From positions 1,803,501 to 1,867,500 of the forward strand of contig WPIO01000061.1 of assembly GCA_009760855.2 (NCBI GenBank): 64,000 nucleotides of DNA, written 5' to 3'. This DNA comes from Cristatella mucedo (taxonomy: Eukaryota; Bryozoa; Phylactolaemata; Cristatellidae). This document shows, in pieces, positions 1-12,918 of the stretch. The position numbers and the translations under genes are program-made. Under the pieces are notes generated by a model. The model did not search any database and was not told where the DNA came from. It worked only from the letters and a program-made list of their open reading frames with translations. The stretch's first letter is position 1; each line of letters starts with the position of its first letter.

Positions 1-1452
1 AATTGGTGCCACAACCAGCACAGACCGACAGAAGGTTTAAATGCTAACCACTACATGGGCTCCAGAAGCAGCAGAAGGAGTTTCATCGGATGGTTCGTTG
101 TGCAAAACTGCTTGACGTTAGTAAAATCATTTGGCCAGTTATCTCATGCTAATCTGTAGATGTCTCAGCAAATATTTGGTGAACATCCTACCTGTAAGCT
201 GATGCACTGACATCACGCAAGCACGGGCACACAAACGACGAAGCGAGGACGCCGAGGCTGATTACAAATTTAAGGTTTTCTGCCAGTGGCCTCAACCCAA
301 CACCCACACTGCCTTAACCACCCGCACCGCTTTATCCCCATACAGCCTTACCCCCATACACCCATGTTTCCCCTATCCCGTTTTCCGCCGGCTGCTCTTG
401 TTCAGGCAGCGACCCAAATTCACTATAGCATGTCCAAATAAATCGTCATATCATCACACAACCCAGCAGCCGCAAAGCCACTTGCCCATATAAGTAGCTG
501 CAAAGTTAGCTAATGCCGCGAATCTTTAATAGAGTTCCCCATGTTTTAGCAACTCCCAACCATGAAATTGGTGGTGAAAAAGGCAGAAATACGTGTTTTC
601 TGATGGCCCTAAGTGAAATCTACGAAAGGGTCGTTTGACAATGGGGTGGTGACCTGCAAGTTGAGAACCGCTTGACCATACAGTCGTAACGTAGCAATAA
701 CAAAATCACACCATCCTGCAATGTTCGTTCTTCAAGTGCTCGCACTGCCGTAGGCACTCATGGGCTGACTTCTTTGTAGGCTTCCCCTAATAGCGGAGCC
801 TTCTTTGCTTTACTACTGGTACAAGCCTGCGGTCTTCCAGATGCCATGCAATGCCTCATACCGCTTTTTCAGTTCTCTAGCACACGAGCTGTCTGGTCTC
901 TCGCTTGCTAAAGTTCCAAAGATAATACGACCTCAGTTTTCTCTTACACAATCTGAGGCAGCTTCCTTAATCACCGCTGGTTTAACCGCATACATGGATC
1001 GACACCCTCAGCCGGCTTTGGCTGCATTGTCATTGGGCGTCCACCCGATTTCCTTTAAGGACTTATGCATTAACAAGTGGCACTTTCTATTAAACGAATA
1101 ACGTTCTACAGGGCAGTTTAAGAGAGATGTTCCGGCCGTATTTAAAGTCGCCTGATTGGCTTTTCCAAAACATTTTGTAAGGGTATTGGCATAGCCAGCC
1201 GATAAGTAAGGGAGTACCACACCTCGTTCATATCGGGTAGGGTACTCAGTGTTTCTCCTAGCAGGAAATAACCGGCCGAAGCATAATTTCTTTTTTATAG
1301 GCCGAGTGCGACAAACAGCATCAAGAAACGACCAACCCCTTTCCTTAGCTAGCTCATGCCAGCACCAGGAGGTTGCCTAAGTGCGAGAATTGCATTCCCA
1401 ACAATTGAAAATTGTTTAGCCTCGAAAAGCCTAGCTCCCAATGTATACTCAC

Positions 1453-1851
1453 AATGCACACTCGTTGGTGCAGATGTTCCAGTCCTCGAAGAAGACCAAG
1501 ATGCTCCCGTGCCGGTACGTCATCCATAGCTGTTACTGCTACCGGCACTATCACCGATAATTCCGTTGTTCAAAATATCAGAAGGAAGCTCCGTAGATCC
1601 AGATATCAGAAGGACTTCGAGTGGGTGCTGCAGATGCACCAGCGTGATGCTGAGCAGGTCAACTTCAAGAGCCATCACTGTCGTTTGTACCGACAGCTTT
1701 TCCGCCGGAATCAGGTGCTGCTGCAATACCTGCAGCAGCATTTCCGGTGCTAGTCAGTTGCCAGACTGCGCCTGGCATGCTCATGCGTCACTCTGAAAGC
1801 TGGTGTTCGGTGACCGGCAACTTCTGCTGCTATCGTCGCTTGTGCCTGAAC
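1453..1851 (-). pseudogene. GW182 W/P-GL exon copy P1 (decayed)
   Basis: Aligned with the other copies, this one keeps an acceptor (pyrimidine stretch then CAG before 1851) and a strong donor (GTGAGT just below 1453). The exon starts and ends in phase 1, as the family does. The frame is broken: a 1-nt shift follows the first third, and TGA codons occur near the middle. The PPPG motif of the short-unit copies is absent; the matching place reads PTRSPSD. It is best read as a dead long-type copy. Confidence 0.6.
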
Positions 1852-2455
1852 CTGACCAGGCGAAAGAACTCAGGATTTAGACTCACGTGTTGTAGCACTG
1901 ACACACAGGGCAGCCCTCTCATTACACTAGATAGGGGTAGGTTCACGCATTGCAGCATTGTGCTTCAAACGATGATAATGCTTATGATCTAACAGCTTTT
2001 GGTAAGGTTGGCTGAGCTATGAGGACATACAATCTGCCATGTTCGGTAAGGAGGGCTAAGCTTGTGAACCTCGGTAGATCTATGTTTTACTGTCACGGTT
2101 AAGACGGTAAATATACCATAGCATTAAACCAATGTTCAGTGTCATGACCTCTTATTATTTATCTTTACTTAAGGTAAAGAAATCACTCTGCCGTATTTAA
2201 ATTGCATTTCTGGCGATATCGTCATAACAAAGGTGTAGTTGCGTTTGTTAACTTACTAGGTCAAGGCCACAAAGTAACGGCCAACCCATGGTTGCCAAAT
2301 AGTTAAAAGGTTAGAATAAAAAAGAAAAACCTGTTTGGCTGACAAGCATCCTCCATGCCAGCAATGCAACGTCTTAACACTGAATTCTAAGTCTGGCAGT
2401 TTGCATTATGGAGCATTATACGTGAGAGCATCTTTGAGAGTATACAAATGTGAGC

Positions 2456-2780
2456 TCATTTAACAACCTGATTAAACAGCAAAAGAATAGGCTTGACATC
2501 TATCACTGCAGCATGCAATTTAAAAGGATCGCCCACTTGATGACTGAAACTAACGACCTTGGGGAAGAAGAGCAAATGCGTTCTCACTGGGCGAATACGC
2601 AAGTACTGTATGCAGTGCACATCTCCAGGATAAATCATAACTGTCATGGCACTGCTGCAAAGCAGTTTAGCAAAAAATCTAGCTAATATATCACTCCAAA
2701 GAGAGTGTGGCTGCTGCTAGGCTGCTGTGCATCCTCAGCTGTTGGTCAGCTCGTGCCACCAAGAAGTAGGTTATGAAAAC
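2456..2780 (-). pseudogene. Decayed copy of the long-unit ORF of unknown function
   Basis: The minus strand here aligns with the 161-residue open frame at 33903-34388. Shared residues include PKV, SH-VG-PF and AAVID in the same frame (open from about 2647 to 2456). The upstream part, matching a candidate 66-nt microexon at 34193-34258, carries an in-frame TGA and its acceptor reads TTG in place of TAG. No known family was recognised. Conservation may only reflect recent duplication of the whole unit. Confidence 0.3.
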
Positions 2781-3512
2781 GTCAACTTACTAGAACACAT
2801 AATTACTTGACATACATAACAGTGTGTACTACAGCTTGCAGAATAGCCAGCCAAAAAGGAAATTCTCGTAATACTACTATATACCAGCACAGCAATAGCA
2901 TTCCACTGGACAATTCTGTTATGGTCACAACGATTTGATTATGCCTTAGTGCACACGAGTAACACCAGCGAAGTTCCTAATAGGTTCGCTCAAACCCATG
3001 GCTCTTATTGTAAGTCATTTTGTTCCATGCTGACATGTTAGCATCCCTAGATATTCACCTCCTGCGTTCATTAATGAGCTTAGTCAATAACCACGTGCCA
3101 ATAACTCACAGGTGCACCAGACGTCAATCAGTCAGTCCCTGATATTCTCATTACAGAGGTAATGTTGCCCACACTCAAATTATTTAGGCAGCATTGAACA
3201 TCGTTCTTACATGTGAAACCACCTTTTAAATAAAGTTACTAGTTGTAGCTTAAAATGAGAACCTTAGTAAGGACAGAGCTAGATAATAACAATAAGCAAA
3301 CCGGTATTTAGACGATCATATCTATCCAAAACTTTTCGGCTGAGCCGTTAATATCAGGGGAGCCAGACCTAACAGCATCGGCCAGTAAATGGCTTACTGT
3401 CTTATAAATCTGTTTAGTGTCCGACTGGCAGGAATTCAGTTTTCTTATGAAAAAAGAAGCCCTGGCTTTTTAAGCTTTCGGGTGTAAACTCGAAGGAAGT
3501 CTTTAAAATTGA

Positions 3513-4460
3513 CTAGGTCTGCCTCCAACCCCGATTTCTTGAAACGACGTTCCAGCCTGCACTTAACACGGCGCAACTTAAGGAGTTTTTTTTAAATTGA
3601 AAGCAATCTCGACGACTTTGACCACGGATAGAGCAAACGGGAGCATGCTTGTCAAGAGCACTCCTGAGTGTCATGTTCATCGCATCAGTGAGGGTATCGA
3701 GGCTGCCGGTCAAGTCTGAATGCAGTTCAAAAAGGCCTTCATCACAAAGAGACTTCAAAAACTTGTCCATGTCAATGCTTTGTAATATACGTCGTTTGGC
3801 AAATTCGAAATTGCCTTGCACGTACGAGGGAGCAGGAACAGTAAACGAGACCGAACAATGATATGAGAGGGTCTGTGGGCACACCACAAAGTCAGTGGCG
3901 AGGACATCCTTAGTGATCACGAGATCTAGAATGTGGCCACCGACGTTCATGCTATGATTAACGTGTTGGTCAAACCAAGATTCTCCAGACAGTCAAGAAA
4001 TGAGCGGACCTGGCTGTTGCTATGGTTGTCAACGTGAATATTGAAGTTTCCTACAATCAGTAGCTGGCCTGTCACACACAAATATTTTAGCGAGGAACTC
4101 TGAAAACTCCTCTATAAACAAGTTGAGACAGCCAGAAGGAGGCCGGTATATCACAACGGTGAGAGGCATTGTCTTTAATGAAGACCTGTTAGCAACCGAT
4201 TCAAACGATGACCCATGCGAGAAACTGCACATTTTACAGCCAAACGATTCGCGAACAAAAATTGCAACCCTGCCATCAACCTTGTCAGAACGCATGGACT
4301 GATAGAATGAGAACCCGTGTGGGGTGGTCTCGGAAATACAGCTACTGGAACAAGGCGTCATCCAGGTTTCGGTAAGCAGAAATGCATCTAGCTTCTCCTG
4401 GACCACCTGATCGCGGATGAGTAACCCGTTGGTTTTTAGCGAGCAATCACGGTTCCTCAA
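3513..4460 (-). pseudogene. L2-A endonuclease domain (inverted, frameshifted)
   Basis: Two open frames cover this part: 4460-4029, and 3950-3513 after a frame change. Apurinic-type endonuclease features of L2/CR1 elements are visible: DAFLLTETW near the start, then VVIYRPPSG, and ILDLVITKD (the DLV-type block preceding the SDH region) in the second part. The expected GDFN block is missing or scrambled near 4000, so the enzyme is not intact. The aligned 60.4-kb copy has the same order of motifs. Confidence 0.75.
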
Positions 4461-4628
4461 CCTGTGACCTTTCTTAAAATGTTCTCTGATTTTTATGCCT
4501 GTGATGTGGCTGCCTTAATAAGGTCTAGAAAAAAGAGCTCGTCTCATGAAGACCCTATACCTTCATCTCCGTAGTCTTCACTCGCAGACCAACCTATACA
4601 TGCCATAACTAAGATTTGAATTGCTTCT

Positions 4629-6194
4629 TTGGGAAAAGGGGTCATCAACAAGTCCTTCAAATCGGCAATCGTTAGACCTATCCTTAAAAAGCCTGGATTA
4701 GACACAGAGGTCCTAGCAAACTATCGTCCAGTTTCCCTTCTTCCGCTCTTATCACAGATTTTTGAAAAAATTGTTGCTAAGCAGCTAGTTGAACATATTG
4801 AAAATAATGGAATGTCAGAAACATTTCAATCAGGTTTCAAGAGGCAGCACTCTACTTAAACTGTTGTCCTCCGTGTTAACAGTGACATTCTACGTGGCAA
4901 CGACGACGGGAATGCCACTGCCCTAGCTCTGCTAGATCTGTCTGCTGCCTTCGACACCATTGATCACGAAGTTCTGCTTAAACAATTGAGAACAACGATC
5001 GGTCCGGCAGATGAAGCACTGGCGTGGTTTAAATCATACTTGTCTGATCGGGTTCAATCCGTGTCGTGTGGGGGTCAGGTCTCAGACATGAGAAGGGTCA
5101 CCTGTGGAGTCCCTCAAGGGTCTGTACTTGGTCCCTTGCTATTCTCCATTTATACGAAACCTCTGGGAAAAGTGATTAAGGCCCATGGAATAGGATATCA
5201 CTTCTATGCTGACGATACTCAGTTATATTTGTCATTTAAACCGTCGGAATCTGCTGCAGCAACTGAGAAACTGAATGCCTGCCTTGCCGATATTCGATCC
5301 AGGATGGCGGAAAACTTCCTGAAATTAAATGACAATGAAATTGAACTACGTCTCATAGGACACCCTAAGCGTGTGGCTGTATTAAAAGGCTTTACTGTTC
5401 TAATAGGTGATGCTATTGTGCGACCTTCACCACGTGCTCGTAATCTAGGTGTCGTGTTCGACAGCTGCCTCAATTTCAAAAGCTTCATTCAGAAGACTGC
5501 CTCTACAGCTAGCCATCACATTCGATCCCTACCCAAGATTAGAATCTGTCTCCCACAGTGGCTAGTAAAAAAAATAACTAGCTCTTTAGTTTTGTCTCGG
5601 CTTGATTATTCTAATTTCCTTTTGGCTGGGCTACCAAAGAAAGCTATTATGCCACTACAGGGGACTATGAATATGGCTGCAAGACTGGTCTTCATGTCCC
5701 AGCGTTTTGAACACGTGTCTCCTTTGCTGAAGGAGCTAGGATGGTTGCCGGTTGAGCAAAGGATACGGAGCAAAGTTCTTACGCTGACCCACAAGGCCCG
5801 CCACGGCTTGGCTCCTTCGTACCTAGCTGAACTGCTGCATCAGTTTCAGCCTGTTCGCGCCCTCAGGTCCTGTGTGGACAATAAATTAGCTGTCCCATTC
5901 CTCCGCTTAAAGACAGTTGGCGACAGAAGCTTTAGCTCTGCAGGTCCTAGACTGTGGAACTCGCTTCCACAATTCTTAGGCAACGACATCTACTCTCCAA
6001 CTGCCGACTATGGCTCATCTTTTTCAGCGTTCCTGAACTGCTACTTCTATACTACTCACTACCTCAACGGCTCTCCTAACTCTGCCATGCTTCTCACTTT
6101 CTCTTTGTTTCGTGAGACGAAGTCTGTTGGCTACAGAATGCGTACCGAAAGCCGCTTAGGCTCTGAGTGTGCTATACAAAACTCCCCTGCGTAA
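4629..6194 (+). pseudogene. L2-A reverse transcriptase domain, one internal stop
   Basis: One reading frame runs through the whole segment except for a TAA at 4857-4859. RT blocks appear in order: [45 protein letters not shown], and the catalytic FYADDTQLY near 5204-5230. It is followed by the L2-type C-terminal part with LKELGWLPVEQRI, APSYLAELL, and RSFSSAGPRLWNSLP. The stop lies between the first blocks and the catalytic domain. It would have copied RNA of its own family by target-primed reverse transcription. Confidence 0.85.
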
Positions 6195-6256
6195 CACCCA
6201 CATGGTCTTTATGACTTTGTGGAGTTACTGACGGAGATAACTTACATTACATATCA

Positions 6257-6750
6257 GCTCCACAGTCAAATCTGCCAATTTGCTCCCGATATACTCCTTT
6301 ATGGGAAAGCATCGTACCACCAGCTTTTAGGAATCCAACAGTCTACAAGTACCTCGTACAAACCTTAAATCCTTTGGAGATCACAGATTTAGTTAGCATG
6401 CTCTTAAAGCCTGGAACTCTCTATCGACCTGCGTCCGAACATCTCCTGACCTGAGCCCATTTAAAAAGAACTTAAAAAAAACCTATTTAGGACAGCATTT
6501 AGTGGGTCCTTGTGATTCTTCCTTGATGTGCTTAAGCCTGCTGACAATGTGCATGCTGCCCCTAACCACGTTTACATGCTGACCCTGTGATTGTCACTCC
6601 TAACCATGCTACTTCATTTCTTTGTTTATGAAGCATGATATTACTCATCATTCAATTGCATTTCCCTTTGCAGCAAATGTAAAGCGCATAGAGAAAGATT
6701 GAGTTCTCTGAGGGCGCTTTATCAAGTGCATTGCAATTATTAATATTATT
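6257..6750 (+). mobile_element. L2-clade family B fragment, 5' truncated with internal deletion
   Basis: It starts at AGCTCCACAGTCAAATC directly after the tail of the family A copy. It then jumps to the block before LEIPRTNL, and ends in the family B 3' end (GTAAAGCGC, then GTTCTCTGAGGGCGC, TTTATCAAGTGC and AT-rich TTA repeats). About 300 bp present in the 55.6-kb copy between these points are missing. The reading frame is broken. Confidence 0.8.
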
Positions 6751-7079
6751 GTAAACCCAAACCAAGCGAACTGAATCTATTTCAATGCACTTTACATACG
6801 GAGGAAAGGGAGCAAGAAGATTGGATAGCTATGCAACGCCCATAGCTAGTGCAAATGCCGTAGAAAGCAGGTTGAAATCCATATGTGAATAAAACAAATC
6901 TTAAGAACAATGACATAAACTGCAGACATCTTTTTGCAGCATCTGGTGCTCATGCCACCATCTGCATTTTCATCATTGGGAGAATACTATAACACGAGAT
7001 TTTCTGTCATGCCTAACGAGTTTTCACTTCTGACGTAGCATGATATGTACCTTTGCCCAGTCGGCATAAAATTCAGTGC

Positions 7080-8395
7080 CCAGAAGGATTGAGGTTTAAC
7101 TCAGACATTGAAGTAGCTAGGTGTAGTAAGCTCAAGCTGGAGCACCTATACAAGATAAGGATTGACTTTCCAGTGTCTGGCATACGAATACTTCTCATGA
7201 TTGTCAATCCCAGCAATGGTCAAGTCTAGCTTCGATTATAGCATCGTTGAGTCATAGATGCACAATTAAAAAACGCTTATGTCTACGATAAACCATCTCG
7301 TTCACTGCTCACAGGTCACCTATTTACCTAGTGATTCTTACGATTATAGGGAAGATCGCTTCTTTGTTACAAGATAGACATGATCAGAGTTTCCATCCCG
7401 GAGATTGCAGTATCCCCTTTGGACCAATGCCTCTCAATTAAATCAAGACAGGACTAACGTCCATCGCTTATACGTGCTCATGCGTGCTGACACTGTGCAT
7501 GCTGCCACTACCCTCATTTGCATGCTGACCCTGTGCATGTCACCCCTAACCATGTCATTCATTTTGTTTGTTTTTCAAGCATGATTTTACTTACCATTCA
7601 ACTGCATTTCTCTTTGCAGCAAATGTAAAGCGCCTAGAAAGAGATTAAGTTCTCTGAGGGCGCTTTATTAAGTACATTTTTATTATTATATTATTATTAT
7701 TACATGTACTGCGTCATTGTCTGCATTGTGAAAAGTCCAGTGACCTTATCTTGAAATTTATCTCCAAGCTAAAGATAACTACTAGGGCTCTAGAAGCATT
7801 TCTACTGATCTACTTCTGAGATGCTTAAATCTGCTGCTGCCATGCGTATATGTCCCCAGCCTAAGGTCACGTTCGAAAAGCTTTCAAAAAGGCTATTTTT
7901 AGTCTACTAAATAAGAAAGAAAAGGACTTGGGCAGCTTCCTTATCACTTCACAGAGTCGGCATCGCTTAAGGAGTATAGGAAACTAGTCAAAGATCGTTC
8001 GAGGAATCAATTAAGTAATTCCTGCCTCAGAGTTCTGTGCTCAGTCGGCTTCTTTTCCCGTTTCTAATCTCCCTCTTTTTGATGTGATCGCCAAGAACAA
8101 TTCAGGCTTCCCTTCTATGCAGACGTCATATTTTTAAATTTGTTTTGATCCCTCACAGTCCTTGAGCACATTGAATTCTTTACACGCTCTTACTGCATAT
8201 ATTGATGACATCCGCACATTGATGCATAACAATTTCTGAAATTAAACGATCGCGAAACAGCCTATGGGCACACTACGTTTGTTTCAAAAACAGGAAAACC
8301 CACCCCACATATCCTGTTGAATATGTACATAATCTAGCTACCCTATTCCAAAGTAACCTTACATTAGACACCATTTAAACTCTAGTTAGGTCAGC
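7080..8395 (+). mobile_element. Decayed L2-B fragments
   Basis: About 7080-7400 aligns with the linker between endonuclease and RT of the long family B copies (the segment around their AKSSFYRNIVDAQMHN). The family B 3' UTR and TTA tail follow at 7460-7710. About 7735-8395 aligns with the RT region, including counterparts of LLLPCIT, DVIAKHNLGFHFYAD (here degenerate) and ACIDDI. Both pieces have many stops and indels, so they are older than the copies at 27.8-31.2 and 42.2-45.6 kb. Confidence 0.6.
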
Positions 8396-9011
8396 TTACT
8401 TTCTGATACACGCTTTGACAGCGTGGCAACTAAAGGTACGGTCTCCGACGGTTGGGAGGTTCGCACTAGGTACGGCTACACGATTTGATCTAGAACATCC
8501 GGATGAAGCATTTTTTACTCGGTGGGGGACTAGTTCTGATAGAGAGGCTGGAGAAAATGAGTGAAGGTACCCAAGAAAATTACACAACGTTGAAGTCGGT
8601 GAGCTGCTTGACTGGGAGCCAGTGGAGCTCACCTAGGAATAGTTCGATATGACACCTAGGACAATCGTGACAGAAATCCTAGTTGTCGTTTTGCACGAAC
8701 TGTAAGCTTCTGATTTCACAGGCTGGTAGACCACAAAGAAGTCAGCTACAAAAGTAAAGACAGAATGAAAAGAATGCATGATCAATGTCATGTTATGGGA
8801 TGTCATGACTTCAGTCTGGTGGGAACTCCAGGCTTTGGGATCGATCATAGGAACTAAAGGCACAATCCAAAAAGTTGATGAGGTTCGTACGAGGTATAGC
8901 TAAACGATTTGAGTCAGGCCAATGTGACTTTGATCCATGATGTATTGACAAAGTTACGAACTTCACAGGTTTCCATGCTGCGCTGTAATTAAAGCAGTTT
9001 ACAAGACACAT
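8396..9011 (-). mobile_element. Two decayed L2-B C-terminal fragments
   Basis: On the minus strand, 9011 to about 8800 encodes a piece matching SNSLEIPRTNL and AFSSY near the end of the L2-B protein. About 8770 to 8400 is a second piece that begins further upstream (GLPACEIRSLQFVQN), passes ELHWLPVKQ, and ends near the same C-terminal block. Two pieces in this order cannot be one element, so they are separate insertions or a tandem pair. Frames are broken. Confidence 0.55.
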
Positions 9012-12000
9012 GCAGATACTGGAGATGTACTTAAATAGTTGGTATACAAGTCAGATAAAGTAAAGACATCTGTAAATTTCTGTTTTTAATTTATGTTGCT
9101 CCCGGCTTACTTCCAGGTTAGATACGGCTCTTACCTATTGTTTCTTGTATGCGTAAGTCGTCAAAACCTTTGATCCATATTTCTGACTTTTGTCTCGTGA
9201 AAGGTAGTGCAAATAAATATTTGAATTCACGGCTGCTACTGGTGTTGCTGGTGCTGCTGCTACCACCGCCGCTGCTGCTGGTACTGCTACAGCTTGCACT
9301 GCTGCTGCAAGTGCTGAAGATTAGGCAGAGTGTACTTCTCTAGTCAAAGGAAGGCATAACAATAGCAGTCGGGGTTCCCTGTGCTCTCTACTGGTTGACT
9401 TCTTTGACAAGGATAGTGGGAGGAAGACGTTTTGTCAGATTACTCTCATAGTTCTCAGCTATGTGCCATATTTGATATAAGACAATGTAACTGTGAGCCA
9501 CTTCAACAAGAAGCAGTCTGAATGGATACACCATTAAAATACTAGCTGAGCTGTGCCACATGCAGCACCTGCACACCTAGCTGCTGCGTGGGAGCGGCTG
9601 GCTCAGATACTTACATTTCCACAAGCCCATCGCATCCGTAAAGTCCATATTGGAAAGATTCAAAATCTGGCATGGTAATAAGTTAACTCAAGGTGAATTG
9701 TGTTAAAAATGAAAGTTGATTGTAATGCATCGTTCCATAGCTGCACTCAGGCAAACACTGTTGTGTTCTACGAAGATGGCTCTTCACCATGTGCTACACC
9801 GTCATGCATATGATGCAGCAGACCGATGGGCAGCCAGCCATTGCGTTAACTTTCGTCGACAACACCTGTGTCTGGTTAGCACAAGCACATGCCAAGGCCA
9901 CTCTGTGTGGCCACTTGGATGCACAGAATGCTCGGGGGCGGAACTTTCTCGGTTATCTAACAACCGCCAGGACAGTGCTGTCTCGAACATCATTGTGGGC
10001 AACAGGGGCTGTTTCAGCACACACAGTAGCTAATTCACGCTATTGAAGGCCAATAGCTAAGTGAGTACCCCTGCCGTAGCCTGTGGACCTTGCTACAGAC
10101 AGACGGTTACAGCCAGCTTTACCCCTAAGAGGGCACATTGGTGGAGACACCCACAAAGGTCACGACAACACGGTTGTCCATCTGATGGCAGGTTCCAGAG
10201 AAAGACTTGCGGATTAGGTCCGCAGCCTCCCGAGCGTTCTTCTGCATGGAAAATCTCTACTTTACATACCCCAGGCCTTTTTTATGAAGCGTAGTCAAGG
10301 CTCAGAACTGGGTTTTTACTCTTCGTACACCTGATTATGCTCGACAGGTTAGTGCTATTGTAGCCTTTGACCCCTGAAGTCGATGCTGGGACAATAAACA
10401 CTAGCGGGTCAGTGCTATCTTCGGAATAAACATATTCACGAAGGCAGAGCCCTTGCTCGGTCCGTGGGCCACCACGGCGAATGACAGGCCCGTAGGGCCG
10501 TTTCCGGGAAGAGCCTGCCTAGGTCACTATCGGGATAACTTGCACATTAAATCTGTCCGGCTGAGTAGATAGTTAATCTTTTGGAGCACGTATGTCTATT
10601 GGAGATGTGTCCCGTTCCGCCCCATTTCTTCAGCCCCTATCTGATGCCCGGAGGCAAGTCAGCTGTGCCTGAGATACGGAGGCCCCGACCAACCGATGCT
10701 TATGCGGCTCACATGCAGCTTCCTGCCCACAACTTATCCACTGAAAATATCTGGCCGTTGCTAAACGGCTGGCCCAGAGCTTGGGTTGCTCACGGCTAAA
10801 ATTTCAGCAGCTTCATCTGGGGCTTTCGTTTAACACCTGCTCCAATAAATTATGCCGACAAGAGGTTGAGGATTTAGGCTTCTATCTTCTTAGTCAGCAG
10901 TGCCAGTCATGTCTATCAAGTAGTCTTTGAAACCAAACATACCTGGCTGCTCAACGGCCGTCACAGAACGCTTGCTATTTCAGCATCAAGATTTTTTAAT
11001 GTGCTTTTAATGCCCCGCAAGGTGATTAGCTACAGAACATATTATTCATAGCATCACTCTAGATCAAACATGCCAAGCACACAGCTCCTTACCGGTTCGT
11101 AGCTGGATCGGTGGAGAGCTTTCATAAGAAACTGACGAGAATGACCTAAAGATTGCCAATTGCAAGCAGTGTACTGCGTTAAGCCATTTTGGTCGGTGCA
11201 ATTGTGAATTATGATTCGTAATTCATCGTCAAGACCTCACAAGTCTTCAAAAAATTGTCAGATTTCTCATGTAGTACCTGTCGTTGGCCAATATTGATCG
11301 TGAAAGTATTACATTTTCTTTCGAGTCTTTTTCACCTTTCAAAGTGAAGGCTTTCCCTTTTCCTGGCAGTCGTGACAGAATACCAGCTTGTCGAGTTTCA
11401 TAGTTTGATTAACCGAAATCGGCACTTTAGATACGGTGACGGTTTATTTTTAGCCGTTCTAAATACTGTTCGGGCGGTCTGCCAGCAGAAGCTCGTTCTT
11501 CTTGCACCCATGACATGTCCGGGAGGATCAAAGGTGACCAATGATTATTAACTCCTTCATAATCGCTTGCTTTGCAACTGGGTGACCTCAGATGGGCCCC
11601 TGATGAATACAAAGTCGCCAGCAACTTCATCAATAGAGATGGCAAGCACGTTGGATTGCAAGAGCCGGCCTGGAGCTGATCAATGTACCTCAACTCCAGA
11701 CAGAACTTCCGCATTGGTCTGATTGGGTTTTGTGATGCCCAATAACCTGTTTATCTACGTTAATTTTAGATGCAAGGACTGTATAATTGACGGCATATTG
11801 TTGCTTGAGTCGCTTAGGTTGGTGACCTATGTTGTTGATGGCCATCGAATAAGACCAGCTAACGGAGCTCTGCCTTGGATTTGCAGTCGTATATCATGTG
11901 CAATCACTGATGTTGCTGTTCTTAGAGGGGATTGCCTAATGAAGCCAAGCTAAGGAAGTCTTGCATACGTACAGAGAGGTTTATTACAATCGCTTGAGTC

Positions 12001-12329
12001 TTGCAATGCCAGTTGTTCTGTATCCTGGCTAATAAAAAGTATTTGATTCTTACTAAAATTTCTGCTAAGCCATGTCCTGCAAAATAAACTGCATTAGCAT
12101 GTCCCCTTCTAAATTATTTTCCGTGTGGGAATGGGATATTAAAATTACTGAAAATATTGGAAATGTTATGCTCCTAAAAATTGGCTTTTTCAGAGCAAGA
12201 CATTCGTTGTCAGTATCACTGGTAACGTCTCCGTAGTCTTGTATTAATGGTACTTTTTATGTAGCATCCTTTAAGGAATTTACCTCTTTCTAGAAAGTTT
12301 ACCTGTGCTGCAAAGGAAGCATGATCGAA
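9012..12329. other. Unassigned sequence
   Basis: Apart from the CTG-rich repeat at 9226-9325, I recognise nothing here. Several open frames of 70-105 codons exist on both strands (for example 9716-10033 plus, 9802-10020 minus and 11427-11714 minus). None shows a known motif, a repeated match elsewhere in the window, or a convincing pair of splice sites. Confidence 0.3.
9226..9325. repeat. Imperfect CTG/CTA trinucleotide repeat
   Basis: About 100 bp are dominated by CTG with CTA, TTG and CCG interruptions. In one frame it reads as Leu-rich (9149-9343), which I attribute to the repeat and not to a gene. Confidence 0.7.
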
Positions 12330-12918
12330 TGTACGCAAGCATGTTTGCTGGCAGCATGCACAGGGTCACCACCCAAGCTCGTGAAAGGCAAATCATAGGT
12401 ACCGACGAAATGCAGTGGTCAGTAGATGCGTTTTAGTTTCTTTTTAAATACGGTCAAGACAAAGGAATTTCGTGTGGCGATTCGGGACTGACTTCCAGGT
12501 ATTGGGAAAATACGTACACAAGGCACCAGCTTCAAAGGACATCAGGTTTGCATGAGGTGTGTTTGCACAGTTAGATTCTGATAAGCAAGTGGTACAATGC
12601 TTAGCCTGTTGGGGCAGTTGATAGGTAGGTCGGATACAAAGAATGAAATGACCAGAAAGTTATTGACAAAACCTTGGAAGTAATTGGATGCCTTGGTTGG
12701 CCGGTTGCCAATGCTGGTCGGCTTGAAGTGGTGTGATGCCCCGATGGCAACGGTCAGGGCAAATAAGCCTAGCTGCAGAGTTTTGTACCAGTTGTAAGTA
12801 GCTGATTGCACAGGCTGCTAGTTTAGCAAGAAGCGAGTTTCAAAATTAGAGACGAGATGTCACAAGTGCATTGAAAAATCTGTACGTGATATAAATGTCT
12901 AAACAAGCTTTAACTTAG
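12330..12918 (-). mobile_element. L2-B fragment hosting the LTR nest
   Basis: The minus strand aligns with the L2-B C-terminal region: ACAIS-YLQLVQN, a degenerate LHWLP block, then a counterpart of AKHRTTRFSESN, and the GCATG-rich 3' UTR near 12350. The match continues across the LTR nest: 12880-12918 joined to 23842-23893 restores the L2-B sequence around CTTCATAACATTGCTAAAAT. So the outer LTR element inserted into this L2-B copy. The far end near 23893 again lies at the AGCTCCAC point shared by other truncated copies. Confidence 0.65.

Larger units (their letters stand above)
1..3200. repeat. Long-type unit of the GW182 exon repeat, copy U1
   Basis: This stretch matches 26100-34690 (once inserted elements are removed) over most of its length. 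Shared landmarks include the cancelled-looking CA/CCC-rich segment near 280-370, the block near 740-1100, the exon copy near 1450-1850 and the block at 2000-3190. Part of it (about 180-1850) also matches the short 1.63-kb units at 34.7-47.7 kb. It lies downstream of the end of the GW182 gene, so it is a detached copy and not part of the transcript I propose. Similarity was judged by eye; I did not compute identity. Confidence 0.7.
3485..6256 (+). mobile_element. L2-clade family A copy with inverted 5' half
   Basis: The reverse transcriptase half reads on the plus strand (4629-6194) and ends in a 3' UTR with an ACAT-like tail at about 6231-6256. The endonuclease half reads on the minus strand (about 4480 down to 3490). 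The start of the endonuclease is next to the junction with the RT half. That order is what twin priming produces during L1-type integration. Another family A copy at 60.4-61.6 kb has both halves on one strand, which gives the uninverted reference. Confidence 0.75.

Noticed and set aside
9716-10799. Decayed retroelement or gene around 9.7-10.8 kb
   Set aside because: Both strands were read; no RT, protease, integrase or transposase motif could be supported.
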